From Artemia franciscana (taxonomy: Eukaryota > Arthropoda > Branchiopoda > Anostraca > Artemiidae), in contig NC_088867.1 in assembly GCF_032884065.1 (NCBI RefSeq), forward strand, positions 22,884,281 to 22,948,280: a stretch of 64,000 nucleotides of DNA. Reading direction: 5' to 3'. The notes beneath the pieces were generated by a model. It had not been told where the DNA came from, ran no database searches, and saw only the letters and a program-made list of their open reading frames with translations. Made by a program: the position numbers and the translations under genes. Shown here one piece after another: positions 24,305-35,930 of the stretch (positions are counted from its first letter, which is position 1; every line of letters begins with the position of its first letter).

Positions 24305-24550
24305 TAAATAGAAGCACACAGCTTGAAATAAGGATTTTTCTAAGCCAGGATTGCTGGTTTTGAGTTTGTCTCTGCTATTTATTGTAATTTCTGGTCGTTT
24401 TTGGATTTCTTTTATTTGATTATCATACCTCTCAACTAATTTCAAAGGAAAGTCTTCATAAAACCTTGGCACCGGTTGTAATAACCAAGGGGCTACTGCA
24501 GTTTTTGTATCGTCGTTATCTTTGTAACGGTTTCCATTGAGGTGGTAACC
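24305..24550 (-). pseudogene. Mariner transposase C-terminus, inverted fragment
   Basis: The minus strand encodes YHLNGNRYKDNDDTKTAVA, PWLLQPVPRFYEDFPLKLVE and RYDNQIKEI. This matches the C-terminal end of mariner transposases (NRYxDNDDxKxAV ... FYEEGIxKLVxRYDKCL). No catalytic residue lies in this part. It abuts, in opposite orientation, the central part of a mariner transposase on the plus strand, so an inversion split one element or two pieces met. Confidence 0.65.
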
Positions 24551-24554
24551 AGTT

Positions 24555-24985
24555 GAACTGGAGACGAAACACGGATTTCGTATATGACACCCAAATTGGG
24601 GCAACAAAACATGGAATGGAAACACACACACTCCCCAAAAAACTTGAAGTTCGAACAGACTCTCTCCCAGCGCAAAATCATGGCGTCGGTATTTTTGAAT
24701 AGGCAAGGTGTTTTTTTCGACTTCATTGAACGAGGAACCCCTATCAATGCAGAAGCCCTCAGAATACTCCGCAGATCAATTAAAAAAAGAAAAACTTCGC
24801 ATGATGACAAGAGAAACTGTCCTTCTTGACAACGCAAGACTTCCCACTGCTCGTCAAGACCCGCATTTTGTTGGACAGTTTTGACTGGGAAGTTCTAGAC
24901 CACTCACCCAAAAGTCCTGATCTTGTGCCAAGCAATTATAATCCATTTCTCCACCTCAAGCAACACCTCAGTGGCAGCCATTAAT
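24555..24985 (+). pseudogene. Mariner transposase central region, decayed
   Basis: The plus strand encodes GDET (first catalytic Asp) followed by PKLGQQNMEWKHTHSPKNLK, IMASVFLNRQGVFFDFI, RGTPINAEALRILRRSIKK, then after a frameshift a degraded LLDNARLPTAR block (second Asp) and DWEVLDHSPKSPDLVPSNYN. In the last the usual third catalytic Asp (SPDLAPSDYH) is replaced by Asn. These are the D,D34D landmarks of mariner (Tc1/mariner superfamily, cut-and-paste at TA). Frameshifts near 24790 and 24870 make it non-functional. No terminal repeats were found nearby. Confidence 0.75.
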
Positions 24986-25741
24986 TATGCTATTGTTTTC
25001 TTTTTCGTTTTTGTTTGTTAATTCTTCCAATTTAGCTTTATATTTCATTTTTATCTCTCTGTGTTTTTTCTTTTTTTTTCTTTGATTCTTTGAGCCTTTC
25101 TATAATATTGCTGAAAAAGGGAAGCAGTTGTCCTCCTGAAATATTTGTTGTGGTTCATCCAGTATTTTCGTTCTCATAAAAAATCCTGCTCTCGCTTTTT
25201 TTTTTCTCTCTTGTTTTTATTCCTGTTTTTATTCCAGTGTCTATTTCTTTGGGGTTTCCAAGGCTTAAAGATTGTGTGGATAGAAGCATTGATTTTCTTA
25301 AACTTCTCAGCCTAAAAAGAAAATCCCCTTAAAATCATTGGAGTCCTGGACAACACCTTCTCTGAACGTACATTCTGAGAGAAAGACAGTAAGCCAAATC
25401 GGAAGTTTTTTTTAGTAAGGCTAAAGTATATGGGTAAAAAATGTATATGGGTAAAATTTAAGGTAAACAAATCTTCACGTTATCCTTATGGATGGTAATT
25501 CAGGCCGCTGCGCCCATACCAGAAACTGTTAATAACGAAGACAACTGGAACATCACCCCTCGAGAAAGCGATCTTTCTGTTGATTGTGTGCGCATTTGAT
25601 CGATTGCCAACTTAGTAAACCCTAAAATAGAAATATTAACAATGGCCAGTATTAAGATGCGTGACCTGTCTCTGTAGACAGAACATTGGAAAATGAATTG
25701 AAAACTTTCTGAAATGACATAATGTTCTATTCCTTTTACAG
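24986..25741. other. No recognised feature
   Basis: AT-rich, partly T-rich sequence. A plus-strand stretch after CAG at 25503 is open for about 100 bases in two frames but lacks a donor in matching phase, so it is not called as an exon. Confidence 0.4.
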
Positions 25742-25830
25742 GATTGAAGGTTTGGATCAGGGTAAAAGAAATCAAATTCAAGTCTGCGGCGACAAGTGAT
25801 GACTCAACTGAGCCAGTGATGTTTATTCGG
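25742..25830 (+). CDS. Internal coding exon of an unrecognised host gene
   Basis: The acceptor TTCCTTTTACAG ends at 25741 and the donor GTTAGT starts at 25831. With two leading bases completing a codon, the 89-base exon is open in one frame and encodes LKVWIRVKEIKFKSAATSDD and then STEPVMFIR, ending exactly on a codon (phase 0). The next candidate exon on this strand (34285) also starts in phase 0. The protein part is basic and then polar, with alternating hydrophobic residues as in beta strands. No family is recognised. The exon is outside repeats, which favours a real gene. Upstream exons were not found in the window. Confidence 0.5.
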
Positions 25831-26169
25831 GTTAGTATATTAGATTACTTATTTTAAAAAAAAGAAAATTTTATGCGTACAAATAGCTTGTAGAGAGATG
25901 TTGATATTTACATTCGACTTTGACAAAAAAAAATATTAATAATACCTAAAGATAGGAGGAAAAACTGACACCATCTAAAAGTCAGTCAGATCTTACTAGT
26001 GAATTAAATTTAAAGAAAAGGTTTTCCAACTGAAATTAAGGAACGAGATTAAAACTTTACGCTAAAGTTGGCTTTAGAAAATCTAAAAAACTTCTTATTG
26101 GTCCAATTAACCGACCTTTGGATTTCAGGAGTCATTCTTAAATAATTGGAACAAAAAGTCAATCTTTAG

Positions 26170-27740
26170 CTTAAAGAGCCAGATGTTGAGGAGGGGAAAG
26201 CCCATTTCGTATACGGAATAATTTATGTTCGTTTTAATTTTTAATGTCACTCTTCACTATTGATTGAAAAAATATTTTCTTTTTTTTTGTTTAATTTCTG
26301 ATCTTTTATCAAATAATGCCGATAGAATCTAGTTCACCGCACATCTGGAAAGTAAACACGCACCTTTGATCTTTATTCTGGTTAATAAATGCAAAAGTTT
26401 CCTGCACTTATGAAAAAGCTTCCTAATCTAACTAAAGGCCTTTGTGTTTCATGAGTTGGTCTTAAAAAATTAGGCCAAACAGTCAAACTGTAGCGTAAAT
26501 ATGAAGGTAGTGGGGGAGGGATATACGGAATGATTTTATTTTATTTTTTAGTTTTAATGTTGCTCCTCACTTTCTTTTAAAAAACTTGTTTTTCTTATTT
26601 AATTTCTGATCGTTTTCCAAATAATGCCAGTAAATCTGGATCACCCTCTATGTAAAATTCGTCCTCCCCCTCGTGGAAAGTTCCTCCCACGAAAAATAAA
26701 CCCCCTCTACCTCGTAAAATCTACTTCTCAACAATTATATCCTCTATGAAAATCACCCCTCCCCCCTCCGCAAAATTTCTTGCAGATGATTCGGCCTGAA
26801 AAAATGTCCGTAGTATACTTTCATTTTAAAAAAGATGCTAAGCTCTAATCGTTTTTCCGATCACTCCGGAAACCCCCATTCCAGGAAATTATCTACTGGA
26901 AATCCAAACATGTTGAAAATTTCCCTGGAATTGCTCCACATGCAAAATTGAGTTGGAAAAGAGTAAGTAAGACAAATAAAAAGAATTTCGTATGGAAATT
27001 GTGTCAAATCCCTTTCTTTAAAATTTTCCCCTGGAAATCCAACTGAAACGAAAAATCCCCTACCCCTCAAAAAATCTGTATACTTTCCAATAACAAATAC
27101 TATCCGTAAATAATGGGCAACTTTTATAACTTTTTCCCTCGGGGGTCATGTTATCTCCAAAAGGATAGTTGGGATCTTTCAGCCATGCTGAACGAAATAG
27201 TTATCTCAAAAATTTTATCGAGCGATTTTACCGAAAAAAGGGACGCGCGAGGGGGACTAGTTTCCCTCCAATCTTTTGATCACCTGAAGATGACACTAAA
27301 AATTTTCATTTCCGTTCAAATGACCCTCTTTCAATATTCTAGGACCATTGAATTGGTACAGTCACCCCTGAATAAAAAAAAAAAAAAAATAAATAAAGAC
27401 GCATCCATGATCTTTTTTCGTGCGAAAAATACGAAATTCCTCATTTTTGTAGGTAGGAGCCTAAAATTTCTACTGTAAGGTTCTCTGATACGCTGAATCT
27501 GATGATGTGATTTTCATAAATTTTTCTAACTTCATCTCTTTCACACTCTTTTCTAGAGTGTTTCACCTTTTTTTATAGTAAGACGAATTTGCTCAGACTC
27601 ATAGGTAACACTAAGCTTAGTGAACTTAGCTTAGTGAATTAGCTTAGTGAAGCTTAGTGAATTTTATATATTTGGAATTGGCATAATAAGCTGATTCGTT
27701 TGATATATATTTCTATAGATTTGGGAAAGCCCATTTCATA
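26170..27740 (+). repeat. R1-family repeats, old plus-strand copies
   Basis: Two diverged copies start with TACGGAATAATTT...TTTTTAATGTCACTC (from 26200) and ATACGGAATGATTTTATTTT (from 26520). The second runs through the typical R1 body (GAAATTATCTACTGGAAATC, GGTTCTCTGATACGCTGAAT, CATAATAAGCTGATTCG) to about 27720. 31766-32815 is a closely related copy in the same orientation. There is no coding content. Confidence 0.7.
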
Positions 27741-27825
27741 TACGGAATTATGTTTGTTTTAATTTTTAATGTCACTCCTTACTTTCGGTTGAAAAAACAT
27801 TTTTTTTATTTAATTTCTGATCTTT

Positions 27826-28211
27826 TCAAACAGTTCGTGGGTTTCTGATCTTTTCAAACAGTAAGGAGGCTCAATAGTAACCCGGGAGTAACCCGGCTCA
27901 ATAGTAACCAAAAGTCAAAAAAATTGAATTTTGGTACCAATAGCTACATCAAAAGAATTGCATTTTAATGCTGATTTTAAATATATAGCTTTCATCAAGT
28001 TTTGTCTTACCCATCAAAAGTTACGAGCCTGAGAAAATTTGCGTTATTTTAGAAAATAGGGGGAAACACCCCCTAAAAGTCATAGAATCTTAACGAAAAT
28101 CACACCATCAGATTCAGCGTATCAGAGAACCCTACTGTAGAAGTTTCAAGCTCCTATCTACAAAAATGTGGAATTTTATATTTTTTGCCAGAAGGCAGAT
28201 CACGGATGCGT

Positions 28212-28278
<67 letters not shown>

Positions 28279-29410
28279 CCAGGGGTGATCGTATTGACCC
28301 AGTTGTCCTAGAATGTTCCAAGAAGGCTCATTCTAACGGAAATGAAAAGTTCTAGTGCCCTTTTTAAGTGACCAAAAAAATTAGAGGGCACCTAGGCCCC
28401 CTCCCACGCTAATTATTTTCCCAAAGTCAACGGATCAAAATTCTGAGATAGTCATTATATTCAGCGTAGTCGAAAAACCTTATAACTATGTCTTTGGGGA
28501 CGACTTACTCCCCCACAGTCCCCGTGGGAGGGGTTACAAGTTCAAAACTTTGACCAATGCTTACATATAGTAATGGTTATTGGGAAGTGTACAGGCGTTT
28601 TCAGGAGGATTTTTTGGTTGGAGGTAGGGGTTGAGAAGAGGGGGATATGCTGGGGGAACTTTCCATCGATGAATTTGTCATTGGGAAAGAAAATCTCCAT
28701 GAAGGGAGCGCAGGATTTACTATCATTACTTAAAAAAAACAATGAAAAAGTTTTTTTCAGCTGGAAGTAAGCAGTAGCATTAAAACTTAAAACGAACAGA
28801 AATTATTACCCATATGAGGGGCTCACCTCCTCCTAATACCTCGCTCTTTACGCTAAAGTATTTTCAGTAATTTCAACTATTTATTCTGCGGCTTTTGTGA
28901 TTCAGGGGTCATTCTTAATGAATTGGGACAAAATTTAAGCTTTAGTGTAAAGAGCGAGGTACTGACGAGGGGGCGAACCCCCTCATATATGTAATAAAAA
29001 CATAAGAATACAAAAGTTCTCTACGTAAGCTAATTTATAAGTTACGTATGTCTTTTACTTATAAAAAGATTCGTAAAAAAATAAAAGTTCTAGTTGCCTT
29101 TTTAATTAACCGAAAATCGGGGGGCAACTAGGCTTCCTCCCCCGCTCTTTTTTTCTCAAAACCATTCGATCAAAATTATGAGAAATCCATTTAGCCAAAA
29201 AAAAAAAAAAATATACAAATTTCGTTTTAATTATTCCTCTGCGAAGAGCCAAAATCAAAACATGCATTGATTCAAAAACGTTCAGATATTAAATAAAAAA
29301 AAACAAGTTTTTTAAATGAAACTAAGTAGCGACATTAAAACTTAAAACGAACAGAAATTACTCCGTATATGAAAGGGGCTTTTCCTTCTCAACGCCCCGC
29401 TCTTTACGCT
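27826..29410 (-). repeat. R1-family repeat, minus orientation
   Basis: It begins with a damaged CAGTTCGT...AAGGAG...GGCTCAATAGTAACC end and continues with CATCAAAAGTTACGAGCCTG, GTATCAGAGAACCCTA, a T run, GGCACCTAGGCCCCCTCCC and GCTCTTTACGCTAAAGT to the centre of a foldback at about 29430. Comparable full copies lie at 38880-40325 and 41798-43310 (plus). No open frame of note. Confidence 0.75.
28213..28278 (+). repeat. Poly-T run of 66 bases
   Basis: Homopolymer inside an R1 copy at the place where other copies have a 12-15 base run; an expanded internal poly-A/T site. Confidence 0.9.
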
Positions 29411-29577
29411 AAAGTTTTTTACTGTTTTTTAATGTAGAGTTAAGAGAAAGAGTCAAACTTTAGCGTAAAGAGCGGGGCGTTGAGAAGGAAAAGCCTCTTT
29501 CATATACGGAGTAATTTCTGTTCGTTTTAAGTTTTAATGTCGCTCCTAACTTTCATTTAAAAAACTTGTTTTTTTTT
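29290..29577. repeat. R1 foldback (inverted repeat, arms about 120 bp)
   Basis: The left arm ends with GCTCTTTACGCTAAAGTTT (to about 29412) and the right arm starts with AAACTTTAGCGTAAAGAGC (about 29455). Arms match over GTTCGTTTTAAGTTTTAATG and GGGGCGTTGAGAAGGAAAAG. A second example of the same structure is at 38604-38884. Confidence 0.85.
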
Positions 29578-29586
29578 ATTTAATAT

Positions 29587-29832
29587 CAAATAATGCCGAT
29601 AGAATCTAGTTCACCGCACATCTGGAAAGTAAACACGCACCTTTGATCTTTATTCTGGTTAATAAATGCAAAAGTTTCCTGCACTTACAAAAAAGCTTCC
29701 TAATCTAACTAAACGGCCTTTGTGTTTCACGAGCTGTTCTTAAAAATTAGGACAAACAGTCAAAATTTAGCGTAAATATGAAGGTATTGAGGAAGAGCCA
29801 ACCCCTTTATATGCGGAATGATTTTATTTTAG
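29587..29832 (+). repeat. Direct duplicate of 26310-26550
   Basis: About 245 bases starting ATGCCGATAGAATCTAGTTC and including CACCTTTGATCTTTATTCTG, with a few differences from the upstream copy. Both follow an R1 fragment, so this is a subfamily-specific body. Confidence 0.8.
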
Positions 29833-31560
29833 TTTTTATGGCACTTGGTATTAACCAAGTGACATATAGCAGTCGCCAATTCTGTCGGTCTGTCTGTCTG
29901 TCGGTCTGTCGGTCTGTCCCGGTTTTGCTACTTTAGGCACTTCCAGGTAAGCTAGGACGATGAAATTTGGCAAGCGTATCAGGGACCGCACCAGATTAAA
30001 TTAGAAATAGTCGTTTTCCCGATTTGACCATCTGGGGGGGAGTGGGGGCCCGGTTAATTCGCAAAAAATGAAGTATTTTTAACTTATCAGCGGGTATTTG
30101 GATCTTAATGAAATTTGATGTTTGGAATGATATTGTGTCTTAGAGCTCTTATTTTAAATCCCGACCGGATCTGATGACATTGGGGGGAGTTGGAGGGGGG
30201 AAACCTAAAGTCCCGGTTTTGCTACTTTAGGCACTTCCAGGTAAGCTAGGACGATGAAATTTGGCAAGCGTATCAGGGACCGGACCAGATTAAATTAGAA
30301 ATAGTCGTTTTCCCGATTTGACCATCTGGGGGGAGGGAGTAGGGGCCGGTTAATTCGGAAAAATAGAAAAAATGAAGTATTTTTAACTTATGAGCGGGTG
30401 ATTGGATCTTAATGAAATTTGATGTTTGGAATGATATTGTGTCTCAGAGCTCTTATTTTAAATCCCGACTGGGTCTGATGACATTGGGGGGAGTTGGAGG
30501 GGGGAAACCTAAAATCTTGGAAAACACTTAGAGTAGAGGGATCGGGATGAAACTTGATGGGAAAAATATCGGAACTTATTTGTTCTCTTTGGGGTAGTTG
30601 GGGGGGGGGGAGTAAGTCTTAAAAATTAGAAAAATGAGGTATTTTCAACTTGCGAACGGGTGATCGGATCTCAATGAAATTTGATGTTTAGAAGGATATC
30701 GTGTCTTAGAGCTCTTATTTTAAATCCCGACCAGATCTTGTGATGGGGGCGGGGAGTTGGGAGGGGGAACCTAAAACTTGGAAAACACTTAGAGTGGAGG
30801 GATCGGGATGAAACATGGTGGGAAAAATAAACACAAGTCCTAGATAGATGATTGACATAAATGGAACGGATCCGCTCTCTTTTGGGTAGTTGGGGGGGGG
30901 GGTTAATTCTGAAAAATTAGAAAAAATGAGGTATTTTTAACTTACGAACGGGTGATTGGATCTCCATGAAATTTGATTTTTAGAAGGATATCGTGGCTCA
31001 AAGCTCTTATTTTAAATCCTGACCGGATCTGGTGACATTGGGGGAAGTTTGGGGTGGGGAGACCTAAAATGATGGGAAACGCTTAGATTGGAGGGATTGG
31101 GATGAAACTTGGTTGGAAAAATAAGCAAAAGTCTTGCATACGTAATTTACATAATTGGAGCGGATCCGCTCAATTGCGGGGGGGGGGTAATTCTGAAAAA
31201 TAAGAAAAATAACGTATTTTTAACTTACGAAGGAGTGATCGGATCTTCATGAAACTTCATATTTAGAAGGACCTCGTAACTCTGATATCTTATTTTAAAT
31301 CTCAACCGGATCAAACGTAATTGGGGGGGGGGCAGTTGGGGGGACCGGAAATCTTAGAAAATACTTAAAGCGGTGAGATCAGGATGAAACTGGATGGGAA
31401 GAATAGAAACCTGTCTAAGATACGTGACTGACATAACTGGACCGGATCTGCTCTCTTTGGTGGAATTGGGAGGGGGGAGGTAATTTTGAAAATTGAGGTA
31501 TTTGTAACTTACGAAAGGGTGACCAGATCTTAATGAAATTTGATATTTAGAAGGATCTTG
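29833..31560 (+). repeat. R2-family repeat: modular array with G runs
   Basis: Begins with a small hairpin (CACTTGGTATTAACCAAGTG) and a (TCTG/TCGG)n run, then GGCACTTCCAGGTAAGCTAG. Modules of about 265-300 bp follow, marked by GATCTTAATGAAATTTGATG-like phrases at about 30101, 30404, 30667, 30957, 31244 and 31526. Each also has CTCTTATTTTAAATCCCGAC, a run of 5-10 G, and GATCGGGATGAAACTTG. Other R2 copies: 56126-57050 (minus) and 58620-59104 (plus). Not coding. Confidence 0.8.
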
Positions 31561-31599
31561 TGCTATAAAGTTTAACTTTAGGTTCTGACCTTCTCACAA

Positions 31600-31765
31600 G
31601 TGCCAAATGAGCTCTTGGCTCTTGGCTCTTCCGACCTCGTACCATATGAGCTCTCGGCTCTTCCGACCTCGTCCAAATGAGCTCTTGGCTCTTCTGACCT
31701 CGTACCATATGAGCTCTCGGCTCTTCCGACCTCGTCACAAGTGCCATATGAGCTCTTAGCTCTTG
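31600..31765. repeat. Minisatellite of about 31-40 bp units
   Basis: About four units of ATGAGCTCTCGGCTCTTCCG followed by ACCTCGT and a variable end. The minus-strand reading is an artificial repeat peptide. It joins R2 to the next R1 copy. Confidence 0.8.
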
Positions 31766-32815
31766 TTAGTTTTAATGTTGATCCTCACTTTCATTTAAAA
31801 GATTTGTTTTTTCTTATTTAATTTCTGATCGTATTTCAAGTAATGCCAGTAAATCTGGATCCCCCTCTATGTAAAATCCCTTCTACCTCGTAAAATTTAC
31901 TTCCCAACAAATATATCCTCTCTGAAAATTACCCCTCCCCCCTCCGTAAAATTTCTTGCAGATGATTTGGCCTGAAAAGATGTTCGTAGTATACTTTCAT
32001 CTAAAAAAAGACTCTAAGGTCTATTCGTTTTTCTGATGACTCTGGAAACTCCCATTCCAGGAAATTTTCTACTGAAAATCCAAACATGCTGAAAATTTCT
32101 CCGGAATAGCTCTACCTGCAAAATTTAATTGGCAAAGAGTAAGTAAGACAAATAAAAAGAACTTTCGTATGGAAATTCTGTCAAAACCCCTTCTTTAAAA
32201 TTTCCACCTAGAAATCCTCCTGAAGCGAAAAAAACGTTATCTCCAAAAGGATAGTTGGGACCTTTCAGCTATGCTGAACGAAATAGTTAAAGTATTTAAG
32301 TAAAATAAGTAATAAGTAAAGCTCGAACTCGAAATAGTTCGAGCGATTTTAAAATAGTTCGAGTTCAATCTTTTGGTCACTTAAAAATGAAACTAAAAGT
32401 TTTGTTTTCTGTCCAAATGACCCCTTTTTCAATATTCTAGGTTATTGCTTTGATACGGTCACCCCTGAAAAAAAAAACGAATAAAGACGCATCCATGATC
32501 TTCCTTATTGCAAAAAATACGAAATTCCTCATTTTTGCATGTAGGAGCGTAAATTTTCTACTGTAAGGTTCTCTGATACGCTGAATCTGATGGTGTGATT
32601 TCCATGAAAATTTGCTGACTTTTACGGGGTGTTTCTCCTCTTTTTTGATTTTAAGGCGAATTTTCTCAGACTCATAGGCAACATTAAACCTAATGAATTT
32701 TATATATTTTGGATCGGCATAATAAGCTGATTATTTTGAGGTATATTTTTATAGATTTTTGGTTGCTTCTAAGCTGTGTCGCTCCTTATTCACAGTTCGT
32801 TACCATGAACCGCGA
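31766..32815 (+). repeat. R1-family repeat, plus orientation
   Basis: Starts TTTTAATGTTGATCCTCACT and ends with GTGTCGCTCCTTATTCACAG and GTTCGTTACCATGAAC, the R1 terminus. It is closest to 26520-27720, with deletions. Confidence 0.75.
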
Positions 32816-34284
32816 TATTTATTGTCTTAATAGATCAAAAAATTAATTTTAAACACCTTTGCTATTCAGCTTTGATTTTTTATGAGCAACATGCTGTCAG
32901 AATCAATGTCTGGAGAGAGCAATTGATTTAAAGTCTTAAGTTATGTTTCATAATTCTAAGTCGAAGCTGAATTTTTAGCCTTTCTGGTGTATCTTTGAAT
33001 TGAGTTGTATTCGTACAAACTTAACTTTGTTGATAAACCATTCCCTATGAATCATTTTTTTTCACTAGTTAATATTACGGTTTGTAATTATTTGTATGAG
33101 TGCTATTGACCGAACTAAAGATCATAAATACCTACTGTTGCCAATTCATGTAAGTTTTTTACCAAATTTTTCTGACAATTTTTAAGAGAGGAAAGTATGG
33201 GGCTCTGGCACAATGTTGAACTCTTCAACATTGCATTCTGACGAAAATATATCTCTAATAAATAACTGAAATTTTAAAACGAAAAATTGTGTTCGAAATA
33301 AGGCCTTTTGTTTTGGGTGCGATTATATTACATCGTAGAAAAACCCTGTACGAAAATGTTATAATACGGTTGCAGAGAATACTATTTTCTAGTTTTTCTA
33401 TAACTAGTTATAGAAAGAAATGATTGACAGGAAAATGAATGATTGTTAGTGTTTGTGCGTAATTGAGTGCTGATTTTAGAAAGATGAGACATTTATTGCA
33501 AAAAAATGCCCTGGAGGGCCAAATTTGAATTTTGGAGTCAATAAAAAAAAATTGTGAAAAACAACAAACCGTAAAAAAACACGAAAACTAAAAGACTGGC
33601 AAAAGATGCCAAAATTAAAAATTACCAGACTGAAAAACTGTTTGTTAGTTAATAATTAAAACTGGAAAACAGTAAAAACAACAAAGTTCTTTCAATAATA
33701 GAAAGTCTAATGTTTAATAATAGAAAGGAAGCAATTGGTTGCAAAATGGATGCTTTTCAATGTTTGGCCTTAACTCAGTGCTAGTAACAGAAAGAAAACC
33801 TTCTAATAAATAGTTTCGTAATCCACATTGGCCTGTGAGAATCGGTTTTTATAAGGTCGACGAAAATTCTGAACGAAACAAGACTGATTAAGCCGGCCTG
33901 GGACTACATCGATATTTCCAGAAAAGAACTGCTTCTGAATGAATGATTTTGCTATTATCAGCAAAGCTACCACGGCTAAAACTTATTTGCTGTAAATTGC
34001 CTGACGATCTTCGACCTTAAAAAAAGGCTTGGTATTAATGTAGCATAAGTCAAACTTCAGAAAATTATTTAAAAAGATACAACGTGGGGGAATTTTGTGA
34101 ATTTTTTTGGGTAGAAATCTAAGATTCCTATTAACGCTTTTAGGTCAGGAAATTATACGTGAATACCCCTTTATGTCGGTCATGCGGGGGATGTCCTTTG
34201 TTTACATATGCGCAAAAGAATAGTTTAAGATAAATTCTTCTTTCAGCTTTAACAGTCATTTTATTTACTGATTGATTATTACAG
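32816..34284 (+). other. Intron sequence without recognised features
   Basis: AT-rich single-copy-looking DNA that ends at the acceptor GATTGATTATTACAG for the exon at 34285. No repeats or frames stand out. Confidence 0.4.
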
Positions 34285-34398
34285 GCATCAATGGATGAGA
34301 ATGGGTTAGGTGCGCCGAGCTGGTGGCTAGAAGGTGAAAACCAAGCAGAAGCCGAAGAAGACGACGTTGAAGATGGAGAGGAAGAATCTGACGAATAG
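34285..34398 (+). CDS. Terminal coding exon, acidic C-terminus, unrecognised host gene
   Basis: After the acceptor ...TTATTACAG (ending 34284) the exon reads in phase 0 as ASMDENGLGAPSWWLEGENQ, then an acidic stretch (AEAEEDDVEDGEEESDE) and TAG at 34396-34398. The 37 residues look like a genuine C-terminus: a tryptophan pair followed by a Glu/Asp tail, common in nuclear and nucleolar proteins. The exon at 25742-25830 ends in the matching phase, so both probably belong to one gene with an 8.45 kb intron (25831-34284) filled with R1/R2 repeats. No family can be named; function is unknown. Confidence 0.55.
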   Translation, partial: ASMDENGLGAPSWWLEGENQAEAEEDDVEDGEEESDE

Positions 34399-35269
34399 GA
34401 AAACTAAAGTGTTCTTAAATAGCTAAACTGTTGAAAAAGAAACTATTTTTGAAGTAAAATCACAGAATTACTTAGGAATTTCCTGGTTATCTGTCTTCAA
34501 TTGTTCTGTCCTTTTTTATTTAGAAAACTTAGGCACAAGTTTTAATCAAACTGATTGCAGATCTGAAAAATGCATAGTTGACATAAAAGTATATCTAGTA
34601 GGTTAAAAACCACAGTGCTGTAAATAGAAATGTGAGCTCGGTCTGATATTTCCAAGAAGAATTTGAGGTCCAGTTTATAAAAATTTGGCTTTCAGACTTT
34701 ATTGGCTAATTCAGGAGGATACTGAGTCAATTAGTCCAGAGCAAAAGACTTGCATATGTTCTTAGGTCAGTCCTAATCATGTTCCTGCTTTCACAATTTC
34801 TCTTGGCGATAGTTAGTTTCAGTCGTTATTTCAGAAGAGAAGTAAAATCACCTACAGTTTTAAATGCTACATAATATAAAAATTAAACAAAACGAATTAT
34901 TCTAAAAATTCCTATATTGACATCACTAGTCTGTACGCACATAGTATGTTTTGATTTAGTTTAACTTTCCTCTCAACATTTCCTTATATGTTTATTTCAG
35001 TTAGTAGTACTCGCTGCAGAAATAGTAGTTTTAGTGATAGTATTAGTAGTAGCTGCAGTAGAAGCAGTGGTAGTTGTAGATATTGCCTTTTTGGTCAATT
35101 GATCACCTCCTGAAAGTTCATTATTAATATACTCAGTCATTCCTGAGTTATGCTCTTTTGACAAACTGTATACACATAACTTGTTGTGATTTAGTTTTAC
35201 ACTCCCCTCAACATTCCCTGAAAGTCTCACCTTAATTCCTTTTGTATCTTGGGAAAACAGAAGTCAAAC
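34399..35269 (+). other. Probable 3' flank; trinucleotide-rich patch
   Basis: Likely 3' UTR and flank of the gene ending at 34398. No AATAAA stands out close to the stop. At 35000-35085 there is an imperfect AGT/AGC-rich trinucleotide repeat. A minus-strand frame over it is repeat-derived. Confidence 0.35.
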
Positions 35270-35930
35270 ATGCCTTTCTTTTCTCAATAGCGTATACTGT
35301 TTGTAAACAATGAACAAATTCCCTAACTTACAGCCCTTACCCTGAGGCGTCGAGGATGGGCTTGACATCCCCAAGCGCATAATTGCTATACCTTTCAGCA
35401 ATGCTGAGAAAACAGATGTCTCAAACCTTTGTTTGGATGTTTTTGGGGAAATGAAAGGGTTGAGGGAGGGGGGCTGGTTGCTCTTAAATTGCTTTGACAA
35501 TTAAAAGGGCACTAAAACTTCCAGTTTCAAATCAAATGAGCTCCATCTTACGTTTATACCGCCATCTTACATGCTCCCCAGGGCATAACTTACAGCCCTT
35601 GCCCCATGGCTTTGGCGGGTTGTGTCAAACCTGGAGGTATTGCTATATGTTCTTTGGACTATTTAAAACAAATTGGCTAACTCACAATTCCATGCAAATA
35701 CGTTTGGTGAAAAGAGGGGTAGTTGGGGCGGAGGCTAGTTGATATCTATCACTTTTGATTCTTAAATGGGAACTAAAACTTCTAATTTTCAACCAGATGA
35801 CCTACCTCTAAAATTGATACAACCATCCCTTCCATAAAAACTTTAAATGCTCCCATGCCATAACTCAACACCCTTGCCCCCAGACTCTGGTGGTTTGTAT
35901 CAACCCCAAAGCCTTGTTATTTGATCTTTG
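35270..35930 (+). repeat. Degenerate tandem repeat, about 265-bp period, R1-related
   Basis: Three weakly matching units marked by CTTACAGCCCTTACCC (about 35325), CTTACAGCCCTTGCCCC (about 35588) and CTCAACACCCTTGCCCC (about 35863). Each is preceded by R1-like AAAAGGGCACTAAAACTTCC or similar. It looks like an old, internally multiplied R1 relative. Confidence 0.55.

Noticed and set aside
25503..25610. An exon after GGTAATTCAG encoding AAAPIPETVNNEDNW
   Set aside because: No donor site in a phase that fits the exon at 25742, and a second frame is equally open.
31547..31747. Minus frame with repeated SEEPRAHMVRG
   Set aside because: It is a translation of the minisatellite at 31600-31765.
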